Part shown: positions 24,427 through 35,998 of the stretch, piece by piece | How the letters are laid out: every line of letters starts with the position of its first letter | Numbering within the stretch: position 1 is the stretch's first letter | Origin: Thalassospira povalilytica | GTDB taxonomy: Bacteria > Pseudomonadota > Alphaproteobacteria > Rhodospirillales > Thalassospiraceae | Assembly (NCBI RefSeq): GCF_002844235.1 | Contig: NZ_PGTS01000003.1 | Location: forward strand, 496,001-560,000 | Direction of reading: 5' to 3' | Length of the DNA stretch: 64,000 nt | Notes under the pieces: generated by a model | What the model saw: only the letters and a program-made list of their open reading frames with translations | What the model was told of the DNA's origin: nothing | Databases searched by the model: none | Program-made: the position numbers and the translations under genes

Positions 24427-25428
24427 ATGCAGATCGCTGTCGATTTTTGCCAGCCATTCACGCTGGATCATTCCAATATTCGCGGCCGCTTTACGCGCCT
24501 TGGACCGACGGTGCAGACCATTATCGGTCAGCACAAATACCCGCCGCTTGCCAATCATCTGCTGGGCGAGATCATCGGGCTTGCGGTATTGCTGTCGTCG
24601 TCGCTGAAATATGAGGGGCTTTTTACCCTTCAGACCAGCTCGGACGGGCCGATCAGCATGATGGTGGTCGATGTTGACAGTGACGGCAATGTGCGTGCCT
24701 GTCTTCGGGTCGATGAAGAACGCCTTAAGGCGATGATTGCCGAGGAAGACGGCGGCGAGGAAGCCCTGCGCGGGCAGGTTCTTAAACTGATGGGACGCGG
24801 GCATATTGCCTTTACCGTCGATCAGGGCGATGAACATGAACGTTATCAGGGGATTGTGTCGCTTGAGGGCGAGACCCTTGCCAAATGTGCAGAAGCCTAT
24901 TTCCGTCAGTCCGAGCAGCTTGAAACCGCCTTCAAGCTTGAAGTGCATCGGGGTGAAACCGATGCCGACTGGTGGGTTGGGGGTCTGTTCTTGCAGAAAA
25001 TGCCGGTCAGTGCATCGGGCGATGCCGCCACCCCGGAAGAGGCCGAAAAGGTTGCCGAGGACTGGAACCGTTCGACCATCCTGATGGCGAGTGCGACCGA
25101 GAACGAGCTTGTGGATATTTCGCTGTCGGCCCATGACCTGATCTGGCGTCTGTTCCATGACGAGGAACCGCGCGTTTATGAGCAGTCCGATCTTCGATTC
25201 AAATGCCGTTGTTCGCGCGAAAAGATCGAAGGTGCGCTGGTTACCTATCCGCTTGAGGAACTTCTGTCGATGCGCGAGGAAGATACCGGCGAGGTTGGTG
25301 TTTCTTGCCAGTTCTGCAATACGCGTTATGGCTTTGACGAGGGTGACTTGCGCGCCCTCAAGGCCGACGATGCCACTGCTGACGCCAAGGCAGAAGACAG
25401 CACGGCAGAAGACAGCCCGTCTGCCTGA
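24427..25428 (+). CDS. hslO: Redox-regulated chaperone Hsp33
   Basis: 333 residues. It is a cytosolic holdase activated by oxidation and unfolding. The N-terminal domain opens MQIAVDFCQPFTLDHSNIRGRFTRL and includes the long LEGETLAKCAEAYFRQSEQLETAF helix. The redox switch is complete: CRC near residue 259, then CQFC near 294, four cysteines that bind zinc. The acidic tail of about 25 residues is longer than in E. coli. The ATG at 24427 matches the family start; the frame extends upstream but without homology. It lies downstream of argF, as in many relatives. Confidence 0.93.
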   Translation: MQIAVDFCQPFTLDHSNIRGRFTRLGPTVQTIIGQHKYPPLANHLLGEIIGLAVLLSSSLKYEGLFTLQTSSDGPISMMVVDVDSDGNVRACLRVDEERLKAMIAEEDGGEEALRGQVLKLMGRGHIAFTVDQGDEHERYQGIVSLEGETLAKCAEAYFRQSEQLETAFKLEVHRGETDADWWVGGLFLQKMPVSASGDAATPEEAEKVAEDWNRSTILMASATENELVDISLSAHDLIWRLFHDEEPRVYEQSDLRFKCRCSREKIEGALVTYPLEELLSMREEDTGEVGVSCQFCNTRYGFDEGDLRALKADDATADAKAEDSTAEDSPSA

Positions 25429-25508
25429 CGGATCAGATGCCCGAACACATGCCATCATGTGAAATAACAGGTATCGGGCGCGTCATAGCCTTGCCTTAAT
25501 CATCATGC

Positions 25509-25546
25509 AACGTCACCATGGCTATAAAGCTTGTGGTGGCGTTTTT
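25509..25546 (+). terminator. Terminator of hslO
   Basis: AACGTCACCA (25509-25518) pairs with TGGTGGCGTT (25533-25542, one G-U), followed by a T-run. Confidence 0.75.
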
Positions 25547-25607
25547 TGTATGGCCGCCCAACAGGTTAATTTAGGCATCGAAGTCAGAGGCAAGGGAGTT
25601 TGAAGTC

Positions 25608-26204
25608 ATGAAGCTATTGTCCATCAATGGTCTGCGTACCGTGGTTGCGGGTGCGGCACTTGCCCTGATGGCAGCCTGCACCAGCGCACCGGTGGCAAAT
25701 TACCCCGATGTGACATGGCGCCATCTTACGCCGATCGTATTTGCCGCAGGCCCGATTGAAAAAGTTGCCGCCTGGAGCAATACCGAAGACGGATCGATTG
25801 CGTCGGATTTGCCGTTCAGCCTTGGCAAAATGGCGATGAACTGGCCCGATGACCGTCTTCAGACCGCAGGCACCAGCGATATGCTGCGCTATTCGGTGAC
25901 CGAAGCATCAATCACGTCAAATGCGCTCAAGACCACCAAAGGCATCAAGGGCGTGTTTACCGATGACCAGTCCGACAAGATCGAACTCAAGGTCGCAGCC
26001 AAGCTTGAGCTGATGGATGCCAATGGTGTGCAGAAAGGCGAAGTCCAGGCGATGGCATCGCGGTCACGCACGCTTTCGGAATCGATGTCGGTTGCCGAAC
26101 GCGAACAGGCGATTTACGACGCGACAGCCGCCCTTCTGATGGATCTGGACCGCGAACTGGAACGCCAGATCAATTCCAATCTGGGGCGTTTCATCCTGCG
26201 CTAG
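25608..26204 (+). CDS. Predicted lipoprotein of unknown function
   Basis: 198 residues. The signal peptide of about 23 residues ends in a lipobox LMAAC, so the mature protein starts with an acylated Cys and is probably held in the outer or inner membrane on the periplasmic side. The rest is a mixed soluble domain (about 40-140, strand-rich) and a C-terminal acidic/basic helix (SVAEREQAIYDATAALLMDLDRELERQINSN). I do not recognise a named domain, though similar short lipoproteins are common in alphaproteobacteria. It is single with its own terminator. Confidence 0.75.
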   Translation: MKLLSINGLRTVVAGAALALMAACTSAPVANYPDVTWRHLTPIVFAAGPIEKVAAWSNTEDGSIASDLPFSLGKMAMNWPDDRLQTAGTSDMLRYSVTEASITSNALKTTKGIKGVFTDDQSDKIELKVAAKLELMDANGVQKGEVQAMASRSRTLSESMSVAEREQAIYDATAALLMDLDRELERQINSNLGRFILR

Positions 26205-26227
26205 GCCGGATATCGAAATGGTATGAC

Positions 26228-26258
26228 AAAAGCCCGGCAGGAAATTGCCGGGCTTTTT
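26228..26258 (+). terminator. Terminator of the lipoprotein gene
   Basis: AAAAGCCCGGCA (26228-26239) pairs with TGCCGGGCTTTT (26246-26257), with a GGAAAT loop and a T-run. Confidence 0.85.
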
Positions 26259-26318
26259 ATTTGTCTGATGATTGGGGCGTGCCGTGATTGAGGGCAGGAA
26301 TTCCCGGCTTCTGGGTGG

Positions 26319-27368
26319 CTAGTGCGTGCGATCCAGGAAGTCGATGATCAGCCGGGCGGTTTGGTGATGGATGATTTGGCGCGTGCCATCCGGGGTGCCA
26401 TTCCCGTCACGGCAAACCACCCCGTCACCGGGAACTTCGTCGTCGAGCAAGCGGGCCGCGCCCGGTTTGCACCGTGGCATGAAGCTGAAATGTGCGGCCT
26501 GTTCGATCAGATGAAACTCGGTCGAGGCGGCATTAAGATATGGCCGCAGATAGCCGGTTTCGACGGCATGGGGAATACCGGGGTTCGGGCTTCCTGCTGC
26601 GATCAGAAGAACCGGAATGTCAATTTTTGACAGGCTTTCGGGGGTAAAGCCGCGCGCCAGCCCGAGATCGAGGCTGACGACCCGCGAGACATTGGCAATA
26701 CGAAGAGATTGTGCGAGGAGCTGTTGATCGGTTTTGTTGTGACCGATGGCGAAATCGGCAACCACATCACATGCGGCAAGATCGGCATGGTTACGGCAAT
26801 CGGCCAGCATCCGACTGGCATCGGTGCGTGCACCGCCAATTGCAAGTGCCGTCCAGGCCCCCAGTGAATGCCCGATAACAGCAATATCATTTGTCCTGAG
26901 CAAGGACGACCAGTCGGAATGACCGGTGAGATAGGTGATTAACTGCGCGATATCCTGTGGGCGTTTCCAAAGCATCCGCCCGTCGAGGGCTTGCAGGTCC
27001 TTGCTGGTGGTGCCCGGGTGATTGAGGGCAGCGACAATTCGGCCGTGGCGTACAAGTTCGGTGGCCAGCCATGCCTGATTGCGCCAGTTGCCGCCAAAAC
27101 CGTGGGACAGAACAACCAGTGGATAGGACCCGGGCAGCGGTGTTGCGCCCGGGCGTGCCTTTTGACCATGGAACACGATGTTTTCGGCGATTGTTTCTTC
27201 TGGCGTGTCATCGCGTGACGGATACCAGATCACGCCAGACAGGTCGCGTTGATCAGGTCCGTTGGCAACAAGGGAGAATTTGGCAAATCCGACATCGCTG
27301 GCAAACGCGGCAGACGATATTGCGATCAGTAGAGGAAGAATGAAAACGGTGCATAACGCAAAGCGCAT
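26319..27368 (-). CDS. Exported alpha/beta hydrolase
   Basis: 349 residues with a signal peptide (about 1-23, cleaved near AFA-SDVGF). The alpha/beta-hydrolase core shows LVVLSHGFGGN (oxyanion hole), the nucleophile elbow GHSLGAW (Ser168) and a late EQAAHFSFMP with the likely catalytic His. It resembles the platelet-activating-factor acetylhydrolase/dienelactone hydrolase-like group of periplasmic esterases. The substrate is unknown. It is a single gene on the minus strand, convergent with the lipoprotein gene. Confidence 0.82.
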   Translation of the reverse strand: MRFALCTVFILPLLIAISSAAFASDVGFAKFSLVANGPDQRDLSGVIWYPSRDDTPEETIAENIVFHGQKARPGATPLPGSYPLVVLSHGFGGNWRNQAWLATELVRHGRIVAALNHPGTTSKDLQALDGRMLWKRPQDIAQLITYLTGHSDWSSLLRTNDIAVIGHSLGAWTALAIGGARTDASRMLADCRNHADLAACDVVADFAIGHNKTDQQLLAQSLRIANVSRVVSLDLGLARGFTPESLSKIDIPVLLIAAGSPNPGIPHAVETGYLRPYLNAASTEFHLIEQAAHFSFMPRCKPGAARLLDDEVPGDGVVCRDGNGTPDGTRQIIHHQTARLIIDFLDRTH

Positions 27369-27471
27369 GGTGGCAGACCTTTCTTGTCGATGACTTGAAG
27401 GTCAGGAAAGCGCGCATTTGCGGGGTTTGGCGTCCTGAAACGCGATTTAGGACACCATGTTGATAAAATTA

Positions 27472-27501
27472 ATGCCCCTGTCGGCAATCAGACAGGGGCA
27501 T
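27472..27501 (-). terminator. Terminator of the sulP-usp pair
   Basis: A perfect 11-bp stem (27501-27491 with 27482-27472, ATGCCCCTGTC) followed on the minus strand by TTAATTTTATC. The opposite strand also has T's further off (GTTTTTG). Confidence 0.7.
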
Positions 27502-27537
27502 CAAGATGTTTTTGGGTCGTGCGAGTGGTGACGCTTA

Positions 27538-28392
27538 TCAGCGGAACATCATCACCGGCACCTGGCAGGAACGCACCATTTCGGTAGTGGTGCTGCCAAT
27601 GATCAGGTTGCGAATGCGTGAATGGCCATAGGCCCCCATGACCAGAAGATCGATCTTGTCGGTTTCGATCTTGTCCTTGATCACGTCTTCGGGTTCGCCC
27701 GATGCAAAACCGGCATCGACGCTATATCCCGCCTTGCGCAGGATGGCGGCGGCTTCATCAAGTTTTTCCTGCATGGTGTCGGTCGGTTTGCCAACCGAAA
27801 GCAAAACACAGGGAAGCCCGGTGAACAGCTTGCCGCTTGCGATGTGACGCACGGCCTTCATGACACTTTCGCCGCCATCAAAGGCGATCAGGAATTTGTT
27901 GATCGGCTTGAAAGCGCGTGATGCGACCAGAACCGGCTTTTTGGCCGCACGGACAACCCGTTCAAGGTTCGATCCCAAATGCATTTTGGCAAAGTCGGCG
28001 GCTTCGCCGCGTTTGCCAACCACGATCAGATCGGCGTCATTTTCGAACTCGGCGATGCTTTCGATCAGATCCCCGTGGCGCAGCTTGGTGCCGACATTGG
28101 CAAGACCGGCATCTTCGAGACCGGTTTTGGCTTCTTCAAGCAGCAGGCGACCGCGTTTGAGTTCGAGCTTGTTTTTCTGCTCGTCAAGATCGGCCAGTTC
28201 CTTGAGAAGTGCGGTGCGTGCACCGAGTTTCAGGTTGCCGCTCAGATCGGCTGGTTCGGAGCCGACCGAACGACGGCCCAGAACATGCATCAGGTCAATG
28301 GATGCATCTGTGCGTTCCGCCACCCAGCGGGTAAGGTCACATACACTTTGCGAATAGCCTGAACCGTCAATCAGTGCGATCAGATGGGTCAT
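27538..28392 (-). CDS. Tandem-domain universal stress protein
   Basis: 284 residues made of two UspA domains (about 1-150 and 155-284). The second has the nucleotide-binding pattern GAYGHSRIRNLIIGSTT. The first has the weaker GKRGEAADFAKMHLGSN. It is cytosolic. The gene starts 31 bp after sulP on the same strand and shares its terminator, so the pair is likely co-transcribed; sulP-usp pairing is common in proteobacteria. A charged coiled segment (about 65-95) separates strands of the first domain. Confidence 0.88.
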   Translation of the reverse strand: MTHLIALIDGSGYSQSVCDLTRWVAERTDASIDLMHVLGRRSVGSEPADLSGNLKLGARTALLKELADLDEQKNKLELKRGRLLLEEAKTGLEDAGLANVGTKLRHGDLIESIAEFENDADLIVVGKRGEAADFAKMHLGSNLERVVRAAKKPVLVASRAFKPINKFLIAFDGGESVMKAVRHIASGKLFTGLPCVLLSVGKPTDTMQEKLDEAAAILRKAGYSVDAGFASGEPEDVIKDKIETDKIDLLVMGAYGHSRIRNLIIGSTTTEMVRSCQVPVMMFR

Positions 28393-28423
28393 TGATCGTT
28401 TCCTTTTCCCTTTTGCGGTGGCC

Positions 28424-29914
28424 TTAATGGCCCATCAGGCGTTCAAGTGCGCCGGGCTTGTCGTGGATGGCCAGTTTATCGACGATTGTCTCGCTGGCTT
28501 CATTGAGACCGATCAATTCGACTTCGGCCCCTTCACGACGGAATTTGAGCACGACCATATCAAGGGCTGCAACACTTGAAATGTCCCAAATATGCGCGTG
28601 GCTGACATCAATCGTCACCTTATCAAGGGCTTCGCGGAAATCGAATGCCTTGGTGAAATCTTCGACCGAGGCAAAGAAGATCTGACCGCGCACTTCATAG
28701 GTGCGATGCGTGTTGTCAGCCGAAAGGGTGCTGGTAACACGGAAAATCTGCGCGATCTTCCAGGCAAAGAAAATGCCCGACAGCAACACACCGACCAGAA
28801 CACCAATCGCCAGATTGTGCGATCCGACAACCGTGATCACGGTGGCCAGCATCACGATCGACGAGCTGCGCGGATGTTCGCGCAGGTTCTTGATCGACGA
28901 CCAGCTGAATGTCCCGATCGACACCATGATCATGATGGCAACCAGGGCCGCCATCGGAATGATCGCGACAAGATCCCCCAGAACCACAATCAGGATCAAA
29001 AGGAAGATACCGGCAAGGAAGGTCGACAGACGGCAACGGCCGCCGGATTTCACGTTGATCACCGATTGGCCAATCATCGCACAACCGGCCATGCCACCGA
29101 TAAAGCCGGTAAAGAAGTTGGCGATCCCCTGACCATAGCATTCACGGGTGCGGTTTGACGTGGTGTCGGTCAGATCATCGACGATCTGGGCGGTCATGAG
29201 ACTTTCAAGAAGACCCACAGCCGCAACCGCCGCTGAATAGGGCAGGATGATCAGGAAGGTATCAAGGTTCAGCGGCACATCGGGCAGATAGATTGCCGGG
29301 AAGGCATCGGGAAGCGCGCCCATATCGCCAACCGTGCGCAGATCGGCATCGATAAATAGCGAAATACCGGTCAGAACGATGATGCAAATCAGCGGGGACG
29401 GGATGATTTTGGTGATGCGCGGGAACAGATAGATGATGGCAAGACCACCGGCCACCATCACATAGGTCATGTTCGAAACCCCGATCAGTTCGGGCAACTG
29501 CGCCATAAAGATCAGGATCGCCAGCGCATTCACAAAGCCGGTCATCACGGATTTGGAGACAAAGCGCATCAGATTGCCGAGTTTGAGCGCGCCTGCCAGC
29601 ATCTGGATCACGCCAGCCAGAATGGTGGCGGCCAGCAGATAATCCAGCCCGTGTTCACGAACCAGCGACCCCATCAGAACAGCCGTTGCCGCCGTTGCCG
29701 CCGAAATCATGCCCGGACGTCCGCCAAAGATCGCGGTGATTACGGCAATCGAGAAGGAGGCATAAAGCCCGACCTTGGGATCAACACCGGCAATGATCGA
29801 AAAGGCAATGGCTTCCGGGATGAGGGCGAGTGCCACCACAAGGCCCGAAAGCACATCACCGCGAATGTTGCCAAGCCACTCAGCCCGCAAACGCGGAAGA
29901 AAATCGCTATTCAC
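28424..29914 (-). CDS. SulP-family anion transporter with STAS domain
   Basis: 496 residues. An N-terminal membrane domain of about 12-14 helices (residues 15-400) includes [31 protein letters not shown], the SulP signature. A cytoplasmic STAS domain follows (about 405-490, [23 protein letters not shown]). Bacterial relatives import bicarbonate, sulfate or dicarboxylates. The substrate here is not evident, since no carbonic anhydrase or sulfur gene adjoins. The upstream 215 bp (29915-30130) show no clear gene. A possible TATAGG box near 30070 on the minus strand is weak. Confidence 0.9.
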   Translation of the reverse strand: MNSDFLPRLRAEWLGNIRGDVLSGLVVALALIPEAIAFSIIAGVDPKVGLYASFSIAVITAIFGGRPGMISAATAATAVLMGSLVREHGLDYLLAATILAGVIQMLAGALKLGNLMRFVSKSVMTGFVNALAILIFMAQLPELIGVSNMTYVMVAGGLAIIYLFPRITKIIPSPLICIIVLTGISLFIDADLRTVGDMGALPDAFPAIYLPDVPLNLDTFLIILPYSAAVAAVGLLESLMTAQIVDDLTDTTSNRTRECYGQGIANFFTGFIGGMAGCAMIGQSVINVKSGGRCRLSTFLAGIFLLILIVVLGDLVAIIPMAALVAIMIMVSIGTFSWSSIKNLREHPRSSSIVMLATVITVVGSHNLAIGVLVGVLLSGIFFAWKIAQIFRVTSTLSADNTHRTYEVRGQIFFASVEDFTKAFDFREALDKVTIDVSHAHIWDISSVAALDMVVLKFRREGAEVELIGLNEASETIVDKLAIHDKPGALERLMGH

Positions 29915-30137
29915 AGAAAGTCTCCGTATCCGTATGCCCGGACGATCAAGGCTGTCCCCCGTCCTGGCAGGAAGTTATCAGGAGGGTCATCTTTTCCCGT
30001 CAGCCGATCCGTGCGGCGACAGGGGTCCCCAAACCATCCTGTTCGTTGCTGCGTCGCAGCAGGCTGTACCTATACCAATTTAAGTTTTTGCACAACCACA
30101 GGGCACGCATCGGGCCATGCCGGTTTCGGGACACACG

Positions 30138-30166
30138 AAAAAACCCGCCGGTTTCCCGGCGGGTTT
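30138..30166 (-). terminator. Terminator of acs
   Basis: A perfect 11-bp stem (30166-30156 with 30151-30141, AAACCCGCCGG) with a GAAA loop on the minus strand, ending in six T's. Confidence 0.85.
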
Positions 30167-30214
30167 GATGTCGTGATCAGCAAGATGCCAATCAAAGATA
30201 GTCGCAGGTGACGA

Positions 30215-32158
<1,944 letters not shown>

Positions 32159-32565
32159 ATGTGGCCTCTTGTTCGTTTCCTGTGGTCTCTGATGCATCAG
32201 GTAGCAGCCATTGTTTTCCGGTGTGTCGGAAACGGCGTCCGTGCCGATGCGGTATTTCGGTGCGGTTCAGAGATTCTGTATTGCCGGTTCCGTTCGGTGC
32301 AGTGCGCAAAACGGGCAAACAATATGATCCTGTCGCTTGCGCCCTATGCTAGTGCGCAGAAGATATTCAGGGAATACAACTTTAGGACTGCCCAAACTGG
32401 CGGATTGCCTGCTTAAATTCGGCTTTGATGAACCGGCAATCTGGTGCAGACCGGGGATGTGAAGACATACAGGTTTGGTGGGTGGCGTGATTGGTTTCTG
32501 AATATCTTGTTGATATATAGTCGAAATTCGGTTTCACGCCAGCAATGGCTTTGACAAAATTTGAT
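32159..32565. other. Intergenic region between divergent acs and rmuC
   Basis: No gene is supported. The acs-proximal part should hold the acs promoter. Near 32511-32520 there is an ATATC-TTGTT-GATAT inverted repeat, and TTGACA occurs at 32551-32556, a -35-like box just before the 34-bp palindrome. No matching -10 box is found at normal spacing. Confidence 0.5.
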
Positions 32566-32599
32566 CAGAACCGAACAAAACCGGTTTTGTTCGGTTCTG
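32566..32599. promoter_or_regulatory. Perfect 34-bp palindrome upstream of rmuC
   Basis: The arm CAGAACCGAACAAAACC (32566-32582) is followed immediately by its exact reverse complement (32583-32599). It lies 57 bp before the rmuC start and directly after a TTGACA box. It could be a large operator, a cruciform-forming site or a looped RNA element. It has no T-run, so it is not a terminator. Confidence 0.75.
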
Positions 32600-32656
32600 G
32601 ATTTGATGGAACAAAACAGATACAAAGAATCCAGACGATAATTGAATGGTGGGACA

Positions 32657-34174
32657 ATGGATCCGATTTCTTTGGCCGCGGGCGCGTTTGGCGCGTCGGT
32701 TCTGGCACTGGTTTTTTGCGCGATGATGATCAAACGCATCAAGGATGCCGCAGATGCCGAGACAGAGTCGCGCACCGCATTGCTGTCATCCCAGCTTGAA
32801 CAGACCGAAGCAACCCGGCGCGATCTTGCAGGCGAGTTGGCAATCACGCGCGACAAACTGGCCGAGGTATCTGAAAAACGGGCCATTGCCGAAACCACGG
32901 CCAACCGGGTGCCGATCCTTGAGGCCGAGATGAAGGAGCTGCGCACCGCCCTTGATCAGTGGCGCGAAAAGGGGTCGGAGCTTGAAACCGCCCTTGAGAA
33001 AGAGCGCGAGGCAGCGGCCGAAAAGCTTGCGATGCTTGAAGATGCCAAGACCAAGCTGCTTGATAGTTTCAAGGCGCTGTCGTCCGATGCGCTCAAGATG
33101 AATAATGACGAGTTTCTCAAGCTGGCGCGTGAAAACTTTTCGCGCCTTCAGGAAGGTGCCAAGGGCGATCTTGAGAAACGCCAACAGGCAATTGACGGCC
33201 TTGTAAAACCCATCAAAGAACGGCTTGAGGCCTTTGACAACAAGGTTAACGAGCTTGAAAAAAGCCGCAAGGAAGCATACGGCGAGTTGCGCGAACAGGT
33301 CGGGACCCTTGTGCAATCGCAGACCCGGCTTTCAAAAGAGACCCAGACACTGAGTTCCGCCCTTCGGTCCAGTTCATCAGTATCGGGCAAGTGGGGCGAA
33401 TTGCAGCTCAAGCGCATTGTCGAACTTGCCGGGATGCTCAAACATTGTGACTTTGACGAGCAGGTTCATTTCAATACCGACGAAGGCATCCAGAAACCCG
33501 ACATGGTCATTCACCTGCCCGGCGGGAAAAACATCGTGGTCGATGCCAAGGCCCCGACATCGGCCTATTTGGAAGCAATTGACGAGAAATATGACGATGA
33601 ACGCCGCGAGGCATTGCTTGCGACCTATGTCGGCAATGTGCGCAAGGTGATCGCGGAGCTTTCGAAAAAATCCTATTGGAAGTCGGTCGACAGCCCCGAA
33701 TTCGTGGTGCTGTTCCTTCCGGGTGAAAGCTTTTTCTCGGCCGCACTTGAACGCGACCCGCGCCTGATCGAGGACAGTTTCCGCGACGGGGTGATCCTGG
33801 CAACGCCGACCACGCTTCTTGGGTTGCTCAAGGCGGTGGCGTATGGCTGGCGTCAGGAAGCATTGGCCGAAAGTGCGCGCGATATCAGCGAGATCGGCCA
33901 GCAATTGTTTGATCGTCTGGGGACGCTTGCCAAGAATTTCAGTTCCATGGGCAAGTCGCTTGAAAGTACGGTCAAGAATTACAACAAGACGCTTGGCACG
34001 CTTGAGGGATCGGTTCTGGTATCGGCGCGCAAGCTTAAGGAAAAGCATATCGTTGCCGATGACCGCATGATCGAGGAACCGGCACCGTCGGAAACCCATG
34101 TGCGTGACATCACGAAAATGGAACTTCTGGCCGGACCGGACGACAAACCCGATACCAAGCCAGAGGAAAAGTAA
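32657..34174 (+). CDS. rmuC: DNA recombination protein RmuC
   Basis: 505 residues. One N-terminal membrane helix (about 3-25), a long coiled coil (about 30-230) and the conserved RmuC nuclease-like domain (about 245-430), with SVSGKWGELQLKRIVELAGM, PDMVIHLPGGKNIVVDAKAP and VVLFLPGESFFSAALERDP. The D-x-K-type PD-(D/E)xK pattern is seen at VVDAKAP. In E. coli, rmuC mutants show altered inversion frequency between short inverted repeats. The ATG at 32657 is chosen over a TTG five codons upstream because GGTGGG precedes it. Confidence 0.9.
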   Translation: MDPISLAAGAFGASVLALVFCAMMIKRIKDAADAETESRTALLSSQLEQTEATRRDLAGELAITRDKLAEVSEKRAIAETTANRVPILEAEMKELRTALDQWREKGSELETALEKEREAAAEKLAMLEDAKTKLLDSFKALSSDALKMNNDEFLKLARENFSRLQEGAKGDLEKRQQAIDGLVKPIKERLEAFDNKVNELEKSRKEAYGELREQVGTLVQSQTRLSKETQTLSSALRSSSSVSGKWGELQLKRIVELAGMLKHCDFDEQVHFNTDEGIQKPDMVIHLPGGKNIVVDAKAPTSAYLEAIDEKYDDERREALLATYVGNVRKVIAELSKKSYWKSVDSPEFVVLFLPGESFFSAALERDPRLIEDSFRDGVILATPTTLLGLLKAVAYGWRQEALAESARDISEIGQQLFDRLGTLAKNFSSMGKSLESTVKNYNKTLGTLEGSVLVSARKLKEKHIVADDRMIEEPAPSETHVRDITKMELLAGPDDKPDTKPEEK

Positions 34175-34328
34175 GACGCAATCATGCGGCCATGCGGTGC
34201 GAAGCATGGCTGTTACCCGGTCTATTTGGCGCAGCTTTCTTGACTTGGGGGACGGGAAACCTTATCTCGAAGCGCGAAATTCGCTATAATACAGACCAGA
34301 ATCAAGTTCGAAACCGGATCAAAGACCC

Positions 34329-34847
34329 ATGGCCTTGCGTGAAATTCTTATCGTTCCAGACCCGCGCCTCAAGAAGGAGTGCGAACCGGTCACCGAGGTG
34401 AATGATGAGATCAGAGACCTTCTTGATGACATGCTTGAAACCATGTACGCAGCCCCGGGCATCGGCCTTGCCGCGCCGCAGATCGGGGTGATGAAGCGCG
34501 TTGTCGTCATGGATGTTTCCGATGACAAGGACAAGCCCGAACCGATGAAACTGATCAACCCGGAAATCATCTGGGAATCGGAAGATACATCGGTTTATCA
34601 GGAAGGCTGTCTTTCGATCCCCGAACAATATGCCGATGTCGAACGCCCGGCCGAGGTCGGCGTGCGGTACCTTGACGAAAACGGCAAGGAACACGAGATC
34701 GAGGCGGATGGTCTGCTTGCGACCTGTATCCAGCACGAGATCGATCATCTTGATGGCGTTTTGTTCACCGACTATCTGAGCGCGCTTAAACGCAACATGA
34801 TGATCAAAAAGGTCCAGAAGCTTCAGAAGACGAAAAAGTCTGCCTGA
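34329..34847 (+). CDS. def: Peptide deformylase
   Basis: 172 residues. It removes the N-formyl group from new proteins. All three motifs are present: GIGLAAPQIG (44-53), QEGCLSIP with Cys94, and QHEIDHLDG with His136, Glu137 and His140, which hold the Fe/Zn. An SD is not strong. Its usual partner fmt starts 1.15 kb downstream, with an opposite-strand gene between them. Confidence 0.95.
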   Translation: MALREILIVPDPRLKKECEPVTEVNDEIRDLLDDMLETMYAAPGIGLAAPQIGVMKRVVVMDVSDDKDKPEPMKLINPEIIWESEDTSVYQEGCLSIPEQYADVERPAEVGVRYLDENGKEHEIEADGLLATCIQHEIDHLDGVLFTDYLSALKRNMMIKKVQKLQKTKKSA

Positions 34848-34872
34848 ACGGATCGCCATATGCTGTGACAAG

Positions 34873-34894
34873 GGGCCGGTTTTCCGGCCCTTTT
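34873..34894 (+). terminator. Terminator of def
   Basis: GGGCCGG-TTTT-CCGGCCC followed by TTTTA, 25 bp after the stop codon. Confidence 0.8.
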
Positions 34895-34906
34895 ATTTTG
34901 GGCGGT

Positions 34907-35893
34907 TTATGGTTTTGGCGTTCTGATATCGGCCGGATCAAGACCCATGATCCAGCCTTCGCGTTCGCGAATGCCCGGCTCATCTGGCAGATATTCGGGG
35001 CGTTTGCCATCGGCAATTTGGATCAGTCCCAAAACACCGACCAGCGCGTCAAAGGCATCATCCTTGCCCTGATCCGGGCCAAAGCCCGATTTGCAATCGG
35101 CCATGACCGCCGGGGTGATTTCAACCGCGTTACGTGCCGCATAATCGATCAGAAATTCAACGGCCTTTGCCCGGCTTTTCTGATTTGATTTAGTTAACTC
35201 ACTAATTCCGAGCCAGCCATAAACTTCACCGGGATATGTTTCCATCAGGGTCACGCCAGGGCGCTGGCAACAGGCGGCAAGATCACCGTCAAACGGCCAG
35301 ATATTGAAACCAAGACGCGTACCGGGAATGATCAGATGTTCAAGACCATGCAGCATCCCCTTGCCGACCTGATTGGCACCAAGGGTCCAGAAGGACGGGC
35401 AGGCGGCAGCACGATCATTGGTGGCGCGTTCGCAGCGCCGATGCAGGTCATCAAATCGCGAAAGGCCAAGGGCCTTTACGAGATGGTCGCGTTTGACACT
35501 GCCCTTTGGCCCGGATGATCTGGGATAGAAAGGCCGATGATAGGTGATTTGATCCGGATGTTCGCAGACCGTTGAAAAATATTCAAGGGATCCGGTCAAT
35601 CCGTTTTTCAATATGGACTTAAAGTTTTGAATATTCGCGCCATCATACCAATAATCGGCAAAGCCGACGGGCATATCAAGGCCAAGCCAAAGGGCATCCT
35701 TATGCCCGTGATCGGCAAGGGCGCCGAGAAACTGGTTTAACATCCCGACCGGTTCGATCGCATATATCTGCCAGCCGCCAGTGACACGGCGGGCCTTGGC
35801 AACCCAGCGGGCCGTGGCCGAGATGCTCCAGTCAGCATGCCAGATATGATTGACCGGGTATTTGTGCGGTTCGGGTAAGGCTTGGCTTGTCAT
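34907..35893 (-). CDS. DUF429-like protein, predicted RNase H-fold
   Basis: 328 residues from the ATG at 35893. Short DUF429-type signatures are seen: a strand with an acidic residue near the start (HADWSISATARWV), LGLDMPVGFADYW, LMETYPGEVYGWLG and QGKDDAFDALVGVLGL near the C-terminus. The acidic residues in these fit an RNase H-like active site, but the activity of this family is unknown. It sits in opposite orientation between def and fmt, whose normal operon it interrupts. The first 62 codons of the open frame overlap the fmt promoter and are not included. Confidence 0.6.
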   Translation of the reverse strand: MTSQALPEPHKYPVNHIWHADWSISATARWVAKARRVTGGWQIYAIEPVGMLNQFLGALADHGHKDALWLGLDMPVGFADYWYDGANIQNFKSILKNGLTGSLEYFSTVCEHPDQITYHRPFYPRSSGPKGSVKRDHLVKALGLSRFDDLHRRCERATNDRAAACPSFWTLGANQVGKGMLHGLEHLIIPGTRLGFNIWPFDGDLAACCQRPGVTLMETYPGEVYGWLGISELTKSNQKSRAKAVEFLIDYAARNAVEITPAVMADCKSGFGPDQGKDDAFDALVGVLGLIQIADGKRPEYLPDEPGIREREGWIMGLDPADIRTPKP

Positions 35894-35998
35894 TTTGCCA
35901 AGATAGCGCCAAATTGCCGGCTTGGAAGTACAAAGACCAACGGTCTTGCCCCGATCTTGTGATGAATGCCTGATCCTTTGATGAATGGACGTGACGAT

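Noticed and set aside
32566-32599. LexA box in the rmuC palindrome
   Set aside because: The alphaproteobacterial SOS box is GTTC-N7-GTTC. Here the GTTC/GAAC copies are only one base apart and do not fit that spacing.
32413-32946. A 177-codon minus-strand frame across the rmuC start
   Set aside because: It overlaps the real rmuC N-terminus antisense and has no homology pattern or ribosome binding site.
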